Shown here: piece by piece, positions 38,360 to 47,858 of the stretch
How the letters are laid out: every line of letters starts with the position of its first letter
How positions within the stretch are numbered: the first letter of the stretch is position 1
Notes under the pieces: model-generated
Databases searched by the model: none
What the model was told of the DNA's origin: nothing
What the model saw: only the letters and a program-made list of their open reading frames with translations
Program-made: the position numbers and the translations under genes
Origin: G047528285 sp047528285
Lineage (GTDB): Bacteria; Pseudomonadota; Gammaproteobacteria; Enterobacterales; Enterobacteriaceae
Assembly (NCBI GenBank): GCA_047528285.1
Contig: CP180022.1
Span: 1,240,001-1,304,000, forward strand
Direction: 5' to 3'
DNA: 64,000 nucleotides

Positions 38360-41300
38360 TATAAAGTAATTATATCTGCAGTGGATTATGATATCTTTGA
38401 TATGCTTGCTCATGCCGAAATCCATGAGAATAAGTTGCAGAAGAGGTAGAGAGATTTTCCATTCGAATAAAGATCTAGTTAACTTTTATCACGTTAAGCA
38501 AGAGGGGGTTTTCATAATTTTAATTAGTAAGAGTGCGCTATTAAATTGTGCAGTCTGGCAAAAACTTTGGGATAGAGGCGGATCGCCGCCTGTTTAGTAA
38601 CCAGGGTTATCTAAATTCTTTGCCATTTGGCATGCTTTTATTGAACAAATCGAATTTTTTAGATTATCCATTGTCTTTTCAAAATTTTTTCTTTATGGAA
38701 AAGCAAAAAATTAAAATCACCCCTATGCTGCATTAATATCATAGTTTTCGGAAGATTGGTTCTTAGATAGTTATGTGTGGGGCCGGGTATGTTTTTAATT
38801 ATCAAATTGCTGCATAAGTGGGAAAACTGCTCTTTTGCATGGCTTTAGGAGACGCGGCTCAGTACTCTAATATAGAGCTATTACGATAGTTCTTGTTATA
38901 ATGCAACAAATGTTTGGACTCTCTCTCACAGAGAGTATAAAGTTTTTTTGAGTCAATTTCTCAAGTAATGATGGGAGGTATTTCTATCTTGTCGAGATTA
39001 TTCGCTGAATCAATAGTGAAGCTAAGATTGGCTAATATTAGTATTAAAATATCAATACGTAGTGAATTACCCATAGGTTTATTGATAGTTATTGGTTATA
39101 ACTCTTTTCTGAAATCAAATAAAAATCTTGTCGTTGGAATGGTTGATAGGGTGCTAACATCCAAAAATAAAGAGTTTGATGTTATGGCTCTCCTATAGGC
39201 ATGATGGAAGGTGTGTAGAGAATAGGAGATAGTTTGCGCCTGCAAGTTATCTATTGATATAATGAAAGATTATGCTCGATTTCGTAAATTAAATCCTTCG
39301 AAAAATTAGAGATAGCCTTATTTAACGGCATCACGACAAAGATAACTATGATGATGTTTTTTGAGAAAGAAAATAAAATCATTGATTCTGCTACGAAATC
39401 ATGCGCAATTTAAAGAAATATTAAAATATATGATGAAAATCATTTATTTCGTTGAAAATTTATATCTGATGTATAAATCATGATTCTTAGAAAATGAAAT
39501 AGATTATTCCCTTACAAATTAGTAGATATAAATTAAAATAGAGAATGTATCCAATCAACAAATCTGAGTTATGATCTATTATCGAATACTTTGATCTTAA
39601 TATCGAATATACCAAGGACGGTATATCCGTGTAGATTTATTTATTATCATTTTCTATAAGGTATCTTTCCCTGTTAAGAAGGCATCTTATTAAATTTTTG
39701 ATAAACAAGAGCGACTACTGTTATTTATTCAATCGAGTGTTTATTTCCGTCGAGCCAAGCTCATGAAAATCAATATCGGTGACATGGGTAATACTATTTT
39801 GACAAAATACGATGATTGTCATTCATTATCTGTATCTATGATCTAGTGGGTAGCGCTATAAAGCGATTCTTCAGGAAAAGGTGTAGAATTAACCATGTTT
39901 TGCATGTTATCGAGGCCACGATATGCATATTAATAATAATACCGAACCGGTACATCAGATATTAACTGATATCCATAGATAGGAATATCCAAACGTTATT
40001 AGTTATGAATAAAATCAATTAAGTTAAAGATTTCGTTCTGGGCGATATATATCACTTACATGAAAGAATATTGCTGTGGTACTGGGTATGTCTTGTTGTG
40101 TTCCACAAAGATCACGTGGGATAACACTGGTGTTGATGCAAGCGATTACTGAGGCGTATATCGAAAAATCGAGATACATGATTTCCTGTTGGTGTTCTTA
40201 CAAGGAAAGCTTATAGGTAGTAAAATATTTATCACGATACTTATTACTATTATTTTAAAAATATACATTCAATTTGTTCATCGGTGAGATTAATACCTGC
40301 AATAGTCGTGTATACTGTGAATGTTTATTAAACAACAGATTCTGTATTAATTTCTTTGATTTTAAAGGTAAAATACATATCTAATACACACAGCACAGAA
40401 CTCAAACTTTTTTAGCACATAAACTGTACGCAGCTTCTGAATAATAAAAAATTAGTTTAAGAAGGATAAAAAAAATTAATTGTTTTGCTTGCATGATGGG
40501 AGATTTTATGCTGTAAGCACTCTTATATTTTTGTCGTTAACAACTAGTTTCAATTATACTTTATATCCATAAAGGATATAATTTGATCGGTTAAAAATAA
40601 CACGTGGAGATCACAGATCTTTATAGATTACAATGCATCTTCATGGTTTATGAAGAGGTTACTGAAGGCACTTAGTTATTATCTGTTATCCTAAAGGTTA
40701 ACGAGAGCAATGGTTAATATGTAATAATAAGTGAAGATTGATTTTTTGAGCGTCTAACGAATATAAATGCGTTGACTGTTAATGTATTTTGTATAAAGTT
40801 ATAAAATCCAGGAAAGACAAGGGATATATCATTGATCTCTTTTTAAAGAGGTTATATCGAAATATGTAAAAATTCATTATCCAGAAGTAGTTCCGGCGTA
40901 TCTGTTAGAAGAAGGAGTAGGGTATCGAATGAAAAAGTGGCATAATAAAAGCAGGAGAAATTCCATATAATTTTTTATCAATACATGTAGCTGTTTTGCC
41001 TGGAAATAAAAAGTTGATATTGATATTTTTTCCCGGGTACTTTCTTGATTAGAAAAAGAAAATTGACAGGTAAGAAAGAAGAAAAAAGGTTAACGTTCAA
41101 CTCTTTTCTTTGTATAATCTGGAAGATTAATTTTGAGTTGTATCGATGGATATAAGGGAAACAGCCCGGAGAACTGGTACTTATATCAAAATTCTTAATC
41201 ACATGAGTAATGTGAAAATTATTCTATTATATATATATTTATTACTGGTGTTAAAACATCAAATATTTGCACTCATTTAAAAGATACCGAGCATGAGCTA

Positions 41301-41780
41301 AAATCATAGTTTGAAGTGCAGAAAACTGAAAATTGTATTTTATGCAAGGTGGCTTGCATCGTGCACGGAAGTTTGCATACTTACTATAGCGATCATAATA
41401 GTCATAGATCGAAATAAATATGACAACCACGATATTTAATATGTGTTGTTTATTAACTCGGCAACAAAAAAAATGATGAGAAGAAAGTACACTGGTTTTG
41501 CTGAATAATCTAACTATATTGCTTAATACTTTCATTCAATCTCGAAATATATCCTAAAAAAATATCCTATATATTAGTGATTATTTCCGTTTCCTTATCA
41601 TTAAATAAAAATATTTATGTAGGTTGAGATCGTGGGTCGCCTTCCCAGCTCGAAGCCATAAAACCGGATCGAGAAAGATGGAAAATCTTGGTTATGATAG
41701 TAAAACTCTTTTTATCTACTGGCGTCGTTTATTGTAAGAAGGAAATGGTGTTAGTAGAGTATTTGTATGACCGTTCTTTT
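38360..41780 (+). pseudogene. hflX: hflX pseudogene in three separated blocks
   Basis: HflX is a ribosome-splitting GTPase encoded between hfq and hflK. Three ordered blocks survive. Block 1 (38365-38604) has DIF, then HENKLQ (family HEGKLQ), then IEADRRLFSNQ (family LETDRRLLRNR), with the right spacing. Block 2 (39725-40233) has LFNRV, INIGDMGNTIL (family IDVADVGETVL), nucleotide-level traces of HDLVAAFKATLQE, LLVMNKIN (family LLVMNKID), GITLVLMQAITE (family GIPxLFQALTE) and LLVFLQGKLIGSKIF (family LRLPPQEGRLRSRFY). Block 3 (41646-41771) has QLEAI (family QLQAI) and CKKEMVLVEYLY (family CKQEPALIDYLI). Stops interrupt all blocks. The gaps are about 1.1 and 1.4 kb, where intact hflX would need about 150 bases and none. 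Confidence 0.8.
40234..41640. other. Intervening DNA inside the hflX pseudogene
   Basis: About 1.4 kb lies between two hflX segments that are contiguous in the intact protein (RSRFYQ|QLQAIEK). The length fits a simple insertion sequence, but no transposase could be recognised. The 11-mer AAAATATTTAT stands at both edges (40222-40232 and 41608-41618). In such AT-rich DNA that may be chance. A similar but longer-decayed insert of about 1.1 kb may separate blocks 1 and 2. Confidence 0.4.
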
Positions 41781-41829
41781 TTGAACGCAAGCTTGAAGAA
41801 TGATATTTCAAGTAAAATGGAGTTAAAAC

Positions 41830-43062
41830 ATGGTGTGGAATCAGCCTGGTAATAGCGGACATGACCGCGACCCGTGGGGGAAAGGTAATAATAGCGGTAA
41901 TTCTGTTGGAAATAAAAACAAAGGTGGATGTGAACAAGGAGGTTTACCAGATCTGAATGATATATTTCGTAAACTTACTCGTAAGTTGCACAGTTTTGAT
42001 AAAAAATCCGCTAGTAGCAGGACTGGTTTGCCAGGCAAAAGCGGTCGTTATATCGGACTAACTGTTGTTACACTCATCATTCTTGTTTGGGCGAGTAGCG
42101 GTTTTTACACGATCAAAGAAGCGGAACGTGGCGTGGTACTGCGATTTGGTAAATTCGATCATTTGGTAAAACCCGGTTTAAACTGGAAGCCGACATTCAT
42201 TGATACCGTGACCGCAGTTAACATGGAATCAGTACAAGAGCTGGCAGCTTCTGGGGTAATGTTGACTTCTGATGAAAACGTCGTGCGTGTTGAAATGAAC
42301 GTACAGTATCGAGTTACTGATCCTGTGCGCTATCTGTTTAGAGCGGTCAACGCTGACGACAGCTTGCGGCAGGCTACTGATAGTGCATTGCGTGGTGTCA
42401 TTGGTAAATACACCATGGATCGCATTTTGACAGAAGGTCGAACCGTGGTTCGCAGCGATACCCAGCGCGTATTAGAAGAAACTATTCAACCATATGATAT
42501 GGGGGTCACTTTGTTAGATGTTAATTTCCAGGCTGCACGGCCGCCGGAAGAGGTGAAGGCAGCCTTTGACGACGCTATTGCTGCACGGGAAAACGAGCAG
42601 CAATATATCCGCGAAGCAGAAGCGTATTCTAACGAAGTACAGCCGAGGGCCAATGGCCAGGCACAGCGCATTCTAGAAGAGGGACGCGCCTATAAGGCGC
42701 GTACAGTACTGGAGGCGCAGGGGGAAGTGCAGCGTTTTGCTAAAGTGTTGCCGGAGTATAAAGCAGCCCCAGAAATTACCCGGGAACGGTTATATATCGA
42801 TGCAATGGAACGTGTACTGAGCAGCACTCGTAAAATTTTAATTAACGACAATGGAAGCAAAAATATTTTTGTGGTACCGCTTGATCAGATGGTATACAAC
42901 TTGCCAGTTGGCAGTAATAGCAAAAAACTGCGTTCTAGTAAAGATACCGTCAATTTACTGCGCCTACCTACCGATGGCGCCAATAAAACAACGGTAATAG
43001 ATCAGCGCCGCGCCAACGCACAGCGTGGCGATATCACGCGTACGCGTGAAGGGAGAGAGTAA
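41830..43062 (+). CDS. hflK: FtsH-modulating membrane protein HflK
   Basis: HflK pairs with HflC in a large membrane vault around the FtsH protease and tempers its activity. The 410 residues start MVWNQPGNSGHDRDPWGKG, a Gly/Asn-rich cytosolic segment, then a membrane helix (about 74-93). The SPFH domain follows: FYTIKEAERGVVLRFGKF, GLNWKPTFIDTV, SGVMLTSDENVVRVEMNVQYRV, LRGVIGKYTMDRILTEGR. The long helix has ARPPEEVKAAFDDAIAARENEQQYIREAEAY. The C-terminal tail ends DQRRANAQRGDITRTREGRE. GGAG lies nine bases before the ATG. hflC follows four bases after the stop. Confidence 0.97.
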   Translation: MVWNQPGNSGHDRDPWGKGNNSGNSVGNKNKGGCEQGGLPDLNDIFRKLTRKLHSFDKKSASSRTGLPGKSGRYIGLTVVTLIILVWASSGFYTIKEAERGVVLRFGKFDHLVKPGLNWKPTFIDTVTAVNMESVQELAASGVMLTSDENVVRVEMNVQYRVTDPVRYLFRAVNADDSLRQATDSALRGVIGKYTMDRILTEGRTVVRSDTQRVLEETIQPYDMGVTLLDVNFQAARPPEEVKAAFDDAIAARENEQQYIREAEAYSNEVQPRANGQAQRILEEGRAYKARTVLEAQGEVQRFAKVLPEYKAAPEITRERLYIDAMERVLSSTRKILINDNGSKNIFVVPLDQMVYNLPVGSNSKKLRSSKDTVNLLRLPTDGANKTTVIDQRRANAQRGDITRTREGRE

Positions 43063-43066
43063 ATTG

Positions 43067-44089
43067 ATGCGTAAGCCTTTAATATTTATTGTTATGATAG
43101 TGTTTGTACTTCTATATGGATCTTTGTTTGTGGTGCAGGAAGGTCAACGAGGCATCGTTCTAAGGTTTGGTAAGGTACTACGCGATCTTGACAAGAAGCC
43201 GTGGATATATGATCCAGGTCTGCACATAAAAATACCATTTATCGAAACGGTAAAGAATCTTGATGTGCGCATTCAGACAATGGAAAATCAGGCTGATCGG
43301 TTTGTAACCATGGAGAAGAAAGATCTGATCGTTGACTCATATATCAAATGGCGTATCAGTGACTTCAGCCGTTATTATTTGGCAACCGGCGGCGGTTATG
43401 TATCGCAGGCGGAAGTACTCTTAAAACGAAAGTTTTCCGACCGTCTTCGATCAGAGCTTGGCCGTCTGAATGTTAAGGGTATTGTCACAGACTCTCGCAA
43501 CCGGTTAATGACCGATGTGCGAAAAGCGTTGAATAACGGAACATCTGGTGAAGATGAAGAAACGCAGGTAATTGTAGCTAATAACATCATTGCTTCTCCC
43601 GCTGCTCGGGTAGAGAAGGAAATTAATAGTTCGCAGCCAACTCTAAATTCGAATAGTATGGCAGCCCTTGGAATTGAAGTGGTAGACGTGCGTATCAAGC
43701 AGATTAACCTCCCTTCGGAGGTGTCAGACGCTATTTATCAACGTATGCGTGCGGAGCGTGAAGCTGTCGCACGTCGTCACCGTTCGCAAGGTCAGGAAGG
43801 GGCGGAAAAACTGCGTGCTGCCGCGGATTACGAAGTTACTCGTACCCTAGCTGAGGCAGAACGTCATGCATTAATTACCCGTGGTGATGCGGATGCGGCA
43901 ACTGCCAAGCTATATGCCGATGCATTTAGTGAAGATCCGGCATTCTATGCTTTTATTCGAAGCTTGCGTGCGTATGAAAATAGCTTTAAAAGCAATAATG
44001 ATGTGATGTTACTGAGTCCAGAAAGCGATTTTTTTCGCTTCATGAAGTCTCCGAAAGATGCCGTAGAGGGTGCCCGCTCTCCCAAATGA
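43067..44089 (+). CDS. hflC: FtsH-modulating membrane protein HflC
   Basis: HflC is the partner of HflK. The 340 residues begin MRKPLIFIVMIVFVLLYGS, a membrane anchor, followed by LFVVQEGQRGIVLRFGKV and the SPFH domain (YDPGLHIKIPFIETVKNLDVRIQT, DLIVDSYIKWRI, LGRLNVKGIVTDSRNRL). Further on are EVVDVRIKQINLPSEVSDAIYQRMRAEREAVARRHRSQG and the C-terminal FYAFIRSLRAYENSF. GGGAGAGAG precedes the ATG. The next enterobacterial gene, yjeT, is absent and more than 2 kb without genes separates hflC from purA. Confidence 0.97.
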   Translation: MRKPLIFIVMIVFVLLYGSLFVVQEGQRGIVLRFGKVLRDLDKKPWIYDPGLHIKIPFIETVKNLDVRIQTMENQADRFVTMEKKDLIVDSYIKWRISDFSRYYLATGGGYVSQAEVLLKRKFSDRLRSELGRLNVKGIVTDSRNRLMTDVRKALNNGTSGEDEETQVIVANNIIASPAARVEKEINSSQPTLNSNSMAALGIEVVDVRIKQINLPSEVSDAIYQRMRAEREAVARRHRSQGQEGAEKLRAAADYEVTRTLAEAERHALITRGDADAATAKLYADAFSEDPAFYAFIRSLRAYENSFKSNNDVMLLSPESDFFRFMKSPKDAVEGARSPK

Positions 44090-46156
44090 GTTGGAGTTTT
44101 CCCGTGTAGCATTTTATGCTATCAAATAAATTAGACTTTTTTTGAGATTATTTATATATAAAACATAAGTATGTTAGTAACATATCTGTTTACATGGTGG
44201 ACTGAATATCGCATGCTTTTCTATTTTTATGTTTAGCGGTATTGATGATAAATCATTTATTTGATTTATTATTTCAATTTTTTTTGTTATTTAGCCAACT
44301 TGAAAGATATATTTTGTTTAAAATTATTAATTTTCTATTGAATGCATCATTCAGATGATACATAAATAGATATTTTACATATTGTCATATCAATTATGTG
44401 AATTTGAAGTAAAACACTTATTTATCTTTTAGGCTATTTATGTCTTCTAGCTAGCATAGATGTTGATCAATTCAGTTGATTAGCATACTAATTACTATTA
44501 ATATATAGTATATGTAGTATTTTGTGTAATTTTTATCTCTCTACACCCCCTCAGATAGGGGTGATTTTGGAAATTATCTGATTTCATCGATATGGGTGTC
44601 TTTATATCGTGTATTAGAATTTTATGTTTTCTGCTAATGTTTATTGTCTTTGTTCGCTTACTGAACAAAGATAAATCAAAATAAAAATATACAGCTTATA
44701 CTTACATTAATTTAAAATTGCGCCAACAAAGCCCTAGGCTGAATAGCCATATAGGTTTAGTAAGATTTTGTTGTCATGGTACTCAGGAGTAATTTTCATT
44801 CATTTACCCACATAACAATGTGGTAGTCTTATCTCTCTATCAATACCTTTAAAGAAAAGAGTTATTTGATGATTTTATTGCAGCTTGCTGATGGATCAAG
44901 GGAGTTGATTCAACTTTTCTTTTGCCATGAGAGGGCATCTCTTCAAATGAAGAATGCTTTGGATGAAAAAACTTGTTGGAAAAACATTTGCTGTATGAAT
45001 AATAAATTCTAATTTAATGGTTATATGCAGTATCTATGTAAAAACCATGTTAACATTTTCTTGTTAGAATCAATACTTTCTATGGTGTCTGTAAATTTTT
45101 CGATCTAAAAATATGAGTTAAAGAGTTTTTAGTCATGCTGCCTATAAGCGATATTAGCGTCAATAAAAGCGATCTTTCTGTAATTCTGGAAGATAGAATA
45201 CCATTCTACTACTTCATAGCAAATAATGATTTCAGAGCTAGATTCTCTGCTTTATCTGCGATGCCTGTTTTGGAAGGCATATTTAATTTATCAGAATTAT
45301 ATTCAGAATAATGCTAAAATATTTAAGATTTTTTCATGTCTTTGCTACCTAGGATCCACATTCAGTAATTATATTACTGATAGTTTTTATGGGTCCGATT
45401 AAATATTTCGATAATGAAAAATGAAGAAAAAAAAGCTTCTAAATACCGCCATGTAGATTACGTTAAACGTATTTGATCTTGTACGACGCATAAATGTCAT
45501 ATTGCTATCATTTTTCACTGTAACAAAATATAATAAGATCAAACAGCGATATAAATTCATTTTGAAAATATAAATTTTACTTGATTAATATATTTAACTT
45601 GTAAGTTGTGTTTTATCGTTCACAATCACACATAAATAAAAAAATATATCAATGATTTTTTTTCAATGAGTGAAGTAAGTTTATCTGATAAATTATTGCT
45701 GAACCAGATAAAAGGATGTAGGTTATCCTTGATATGATATGGTTTATTTTTTCATGGCTATACTTGTATCAAAATTCTTTATACAGTACAAAAAACATTT
45801 ACTACCAATAACCTTCCATAATAAGAAATCTTATTTTTAATGAATCATTTAGAATTTTCTTCGATGATAAAATACCGATATTGGTGATAGAAAAGACTTC
45901 TCATATCATTCTTACATAGTTCATATTTTCGGAAAAGGTATCGTTTTAAAAAAGTAGTAAAATACAGAAAATATAAAAACTTAGATTAGGAAGTAAATTA
46001 TAGTGGAAGAATTAAGTAGGGTTTTCAGGATTTGATAGATATTGATACTTAATATTATGTAATTAAATAGGGGTATGATCCTAGAATTAAAAAATACTGA
46101 AAATTATGGACTCAAATGGTAGAATCTATTTTTGAACAATTTGGTGCAGTTAAGAT
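44090..46156. other. Gene-free stretch between hflC and purA
   Basis: About 2.1 kb of AT-rich DNA. The small gene yjeT (195 bases in E. coli) would be its only usual occupant, so most of the length is not explained by local gene loss. It includes a hairpin, CACCCC / GGGGTG at 44544-44563, containing CAGATAGG. The purA promoter must lie near its right end but was not identified. Confidence 0.5.
44544..44563. repeat. Hairpin with CAGATAGG arm
   Basis: CACCCC and GGGGTG pair around CTCAGATA, followed by ATTTTGG on the + strand. GC-rich arms and a short T-run make it terminator-like, but it is about 450 bases after hflC with no gene directly before it. See the similar motifs at 11644 and 47757. 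Confidence 0.45.
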
Positions 46157-47455
46157 ATGGGTAAAAATGTTCTTGTACTGGGTACCCAATGGGGTGACGA
46201 AGGTAAAGGCAAGATCGTGGATTTTTTAACAAAAAGATCCAAATATGTTGTTCGTTATCAAGGTGGACACAACGCTGGCCATACTTTAGTTATTAACGGA
46301 AAAAAAATCATTCTTCATTTGATCCCCTCGGGAATTTTACGTGAAACCGTCATAAGTATTATCGGAAACGGTGTCGTGTTATCTCCAGAAGCCCTGATGA
46401 AAGAAATAAAGGAGCTCGATGCACAAGGTATTCCTGTACGCGAACGTATGCTGATTTCAGAGGCGTGTCCGCTTATTCTTGCTTATCATGTGGCAATGGA
46501 TGTCGCGCGCGAAAAAGCCCGCGGCGCCAAGGCTATTGGTACTACTGGGTGCGGTATCGGCCCAACTTATGAAGACAAGGCGGCACGGCGTGCACTGCGC
46601 GTGGGGGATCTATTCAATAAAAAGACCTTTGCTATCAAACTAAAAGAAATCGTGGATTACTACAATTTTCAGCTGGTACATTATTATCAAGTTAATGCAG
46701 TAGATTATCAAAAAGTGCTGGATGATATCCTGGCGATAGCCGACGTCCTGATAAAGATGGTAGTGGATGTCTCCGAGTTGCTGGATGCTGCTCGAAAACG
46801 CGGAGATTCGATAATTTTTGAAGGTGCGCAGGGAGCACTCCTGGATATTGATCACGGCACCTATCCTTATGTTACTTCGTCTAACACCACAGCCGGTGGT
46901 GTTTCCACCGGCTGTGGTTTCGGGTTGCGCTATGTAGACTATGTTTTGGGCATCGTTAAGGCGTACTCTACCCGCGTAGGCGCTGGACCGTTTCCTAGCG
47001 AACTTTTGGATGATACGGGAGAATTTTTATGCATCAAAGGTAAGGAGTTTGGGGCCACTACCGGCCGTCGTCGTCGTACCGGCTGGTTGGATACGGTGGC
47101 GCTACGTCGCGCGGCACAAATTAATTCTGTTTCCGGATTTTGTCTCAGCAAACTTGACGTGCTTGATGGTTTATCGGAGGTGAAAATTTGTATCGCCTAT
47201 CGCAGATCTGATGGCCATATGGCGGTTAGCACCCCGATAACATCAGAAAACTGGGAAGGTATCGAGCCGGTTTATGAAACGCACCCTGGATGGAATAAAA
47301 GCACTTTTGGTATAAAGCAATTCGATATGTTACCTGCAGAAGCGCAGCGTTATATCAAGCGCCTCGAAGAAGTAACTGGCGTGCCGGTAGATATTGTTTC
47401 GACTGGACCTAACCGTAGTAACACCATGATTTTACGTAATCCGTTTGATGCTTGA
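46157..47455 (+). CDS. purA: Adenylosuccinate synthetase PurA
   Basis: PurA joins aspartate to IMP using GTP, the first committed step to AMP. The 432 residues match E. coli in length. The GTP/IMP loop is QWGDEGKGKIVD, with the catalytic D14, and GHNAGHTLV carries the second catalytic residue, His42. GTTGCGIGPTYEDKAARR, EGAQGALLDIDHGTYPYVTSSNTTAGG, TRVGAGPFPSEL, GRRRRTGWLDTVALR and STGPNRSNTMILR follow along the protein. GVSTGCGFG replaces the family's GVATGSGLG, a mild change, and the DNA there forms a 14-bp inverted repeat. No ribosome site stands out before the ATG. Confidence 0.97.
   Translation: MGKNVLVLGTQWGDEGKGKIVDFLTKRSKYVVRYQGGHNAGHTLVINGKKIILHLIPSGILRETVISIIGNGVVLSPEALMKEIKELDAQGIPVRERMLISEACPLILAYHVAMDVAREKARGAKAIGTTGCGIGPTYEDKAARRALRVGDLFNKKTFAIKLKEIVDYYNFQLVHYYQVNAVDYQKVLDDILAIADVLIKMVVDVSELLDAARKRGDSIIFEGAQGALLDIDHGTYPYVTSSNTTAGGVSTGCGFGLRYVDYVLGIVKAYSTRVGAGPFPSELLDDTGEFLCIKGKEFGATTGRRRRTGWLDTVALRRAAQINSVSGFCLSKLDVLDGLSEVKICIAYRRSDGHMAVSTPITSENWEGIEPVYETHPGWNKSTFGIKQFDMLPAEAQRYIKRLEEVTGVPVDIVSTGPNRSNTMILRNPFDA
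46886..46918. repeat. 14-bp inverted repeat inside purA
   Basis: ACCACAGCCGGTGG and CCACCGGCTGTGGT are exact inverted arms around TGTTT. They encode the TTAGGVSTGCG stretch of PurA, so the repeat arises from codon choice over a conserved motif. It would form a very stable hairpin in the mRNA. Confidence 0.8.
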
Positions 47456-47858
47456 TATCTTTTCCGGACCTAAAAAAAATAAAAAACAGAGCAATTAATT
47501 TCTAGAATAGTTTATTTATATATATATCAATATTTTATGTTATCCTTGCCGCGAAGTCTTTCATAGTTGTTCGACATATTTTATAGATTATTAGATTTTA
47601 TAAGCATTACTTTTATTGTTGATGTTTCTCTTTTTTATTGATATGCGCCATTTCTTTCAGAAGAGTTATTGGTTGACCCGTAGCCAATGATAGTGAGTGG
47701 CATCGTGATTGCGGTTTTACCGTAGGGTACCCCATATATGGTTTTATAACATTTATACCCCGCGCAGATAGGGGATTACGTATGTTATAACCGCTTCTTT
47801 ACAAATACGGTTTTGTTAGCGGTAAGGAAACCTGTTTTGATATTTTGGAGGTAGCATA
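47456..47858. other. Gene-free stretch between purA and rnr
   Basis: About 400 bases, roughly the size of nsrR, which occupies this place in E. coli; no NsrR block could be aligned. It has a hairpin-like ACCCC..CAGATAGGGG motif (47757-47775). A GGAGG site at 47847-47851 belongs to rnr. Confidence 0.5.
47757..47775. repeat. Short CCCC/GGGG hairpin with CAGATAGG arm
   Basis: ACCCC and GGGG(A) flank GCGCAGATA about 90 bases before rnr. It is like the 44544-44563 hairpin in having a C4 arm, a CAGATA loop and a G4 arm. It could be the end of the purA or lost nsrR transcript, but it has no T-run. Confidence 0.4.

Noticed and set aside
39000..39130. GYNSFLKSN read as a broken hflX P-loop (GYTNAGKST)
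   Set aside because: It does not fit the spacing; the LFNR and INIGDMG blocks at 39.7 kb show that the true G1 region lies about 600 bases further on.
40978..41535. Two open frames on the - strand, 74 and 94 codons, considered as possible transposase fragments
   Set aside because: Neither shows a DDE or other transposase motif. They lie in the intervening DNA of hflX, so a link stays possible but unsupported.
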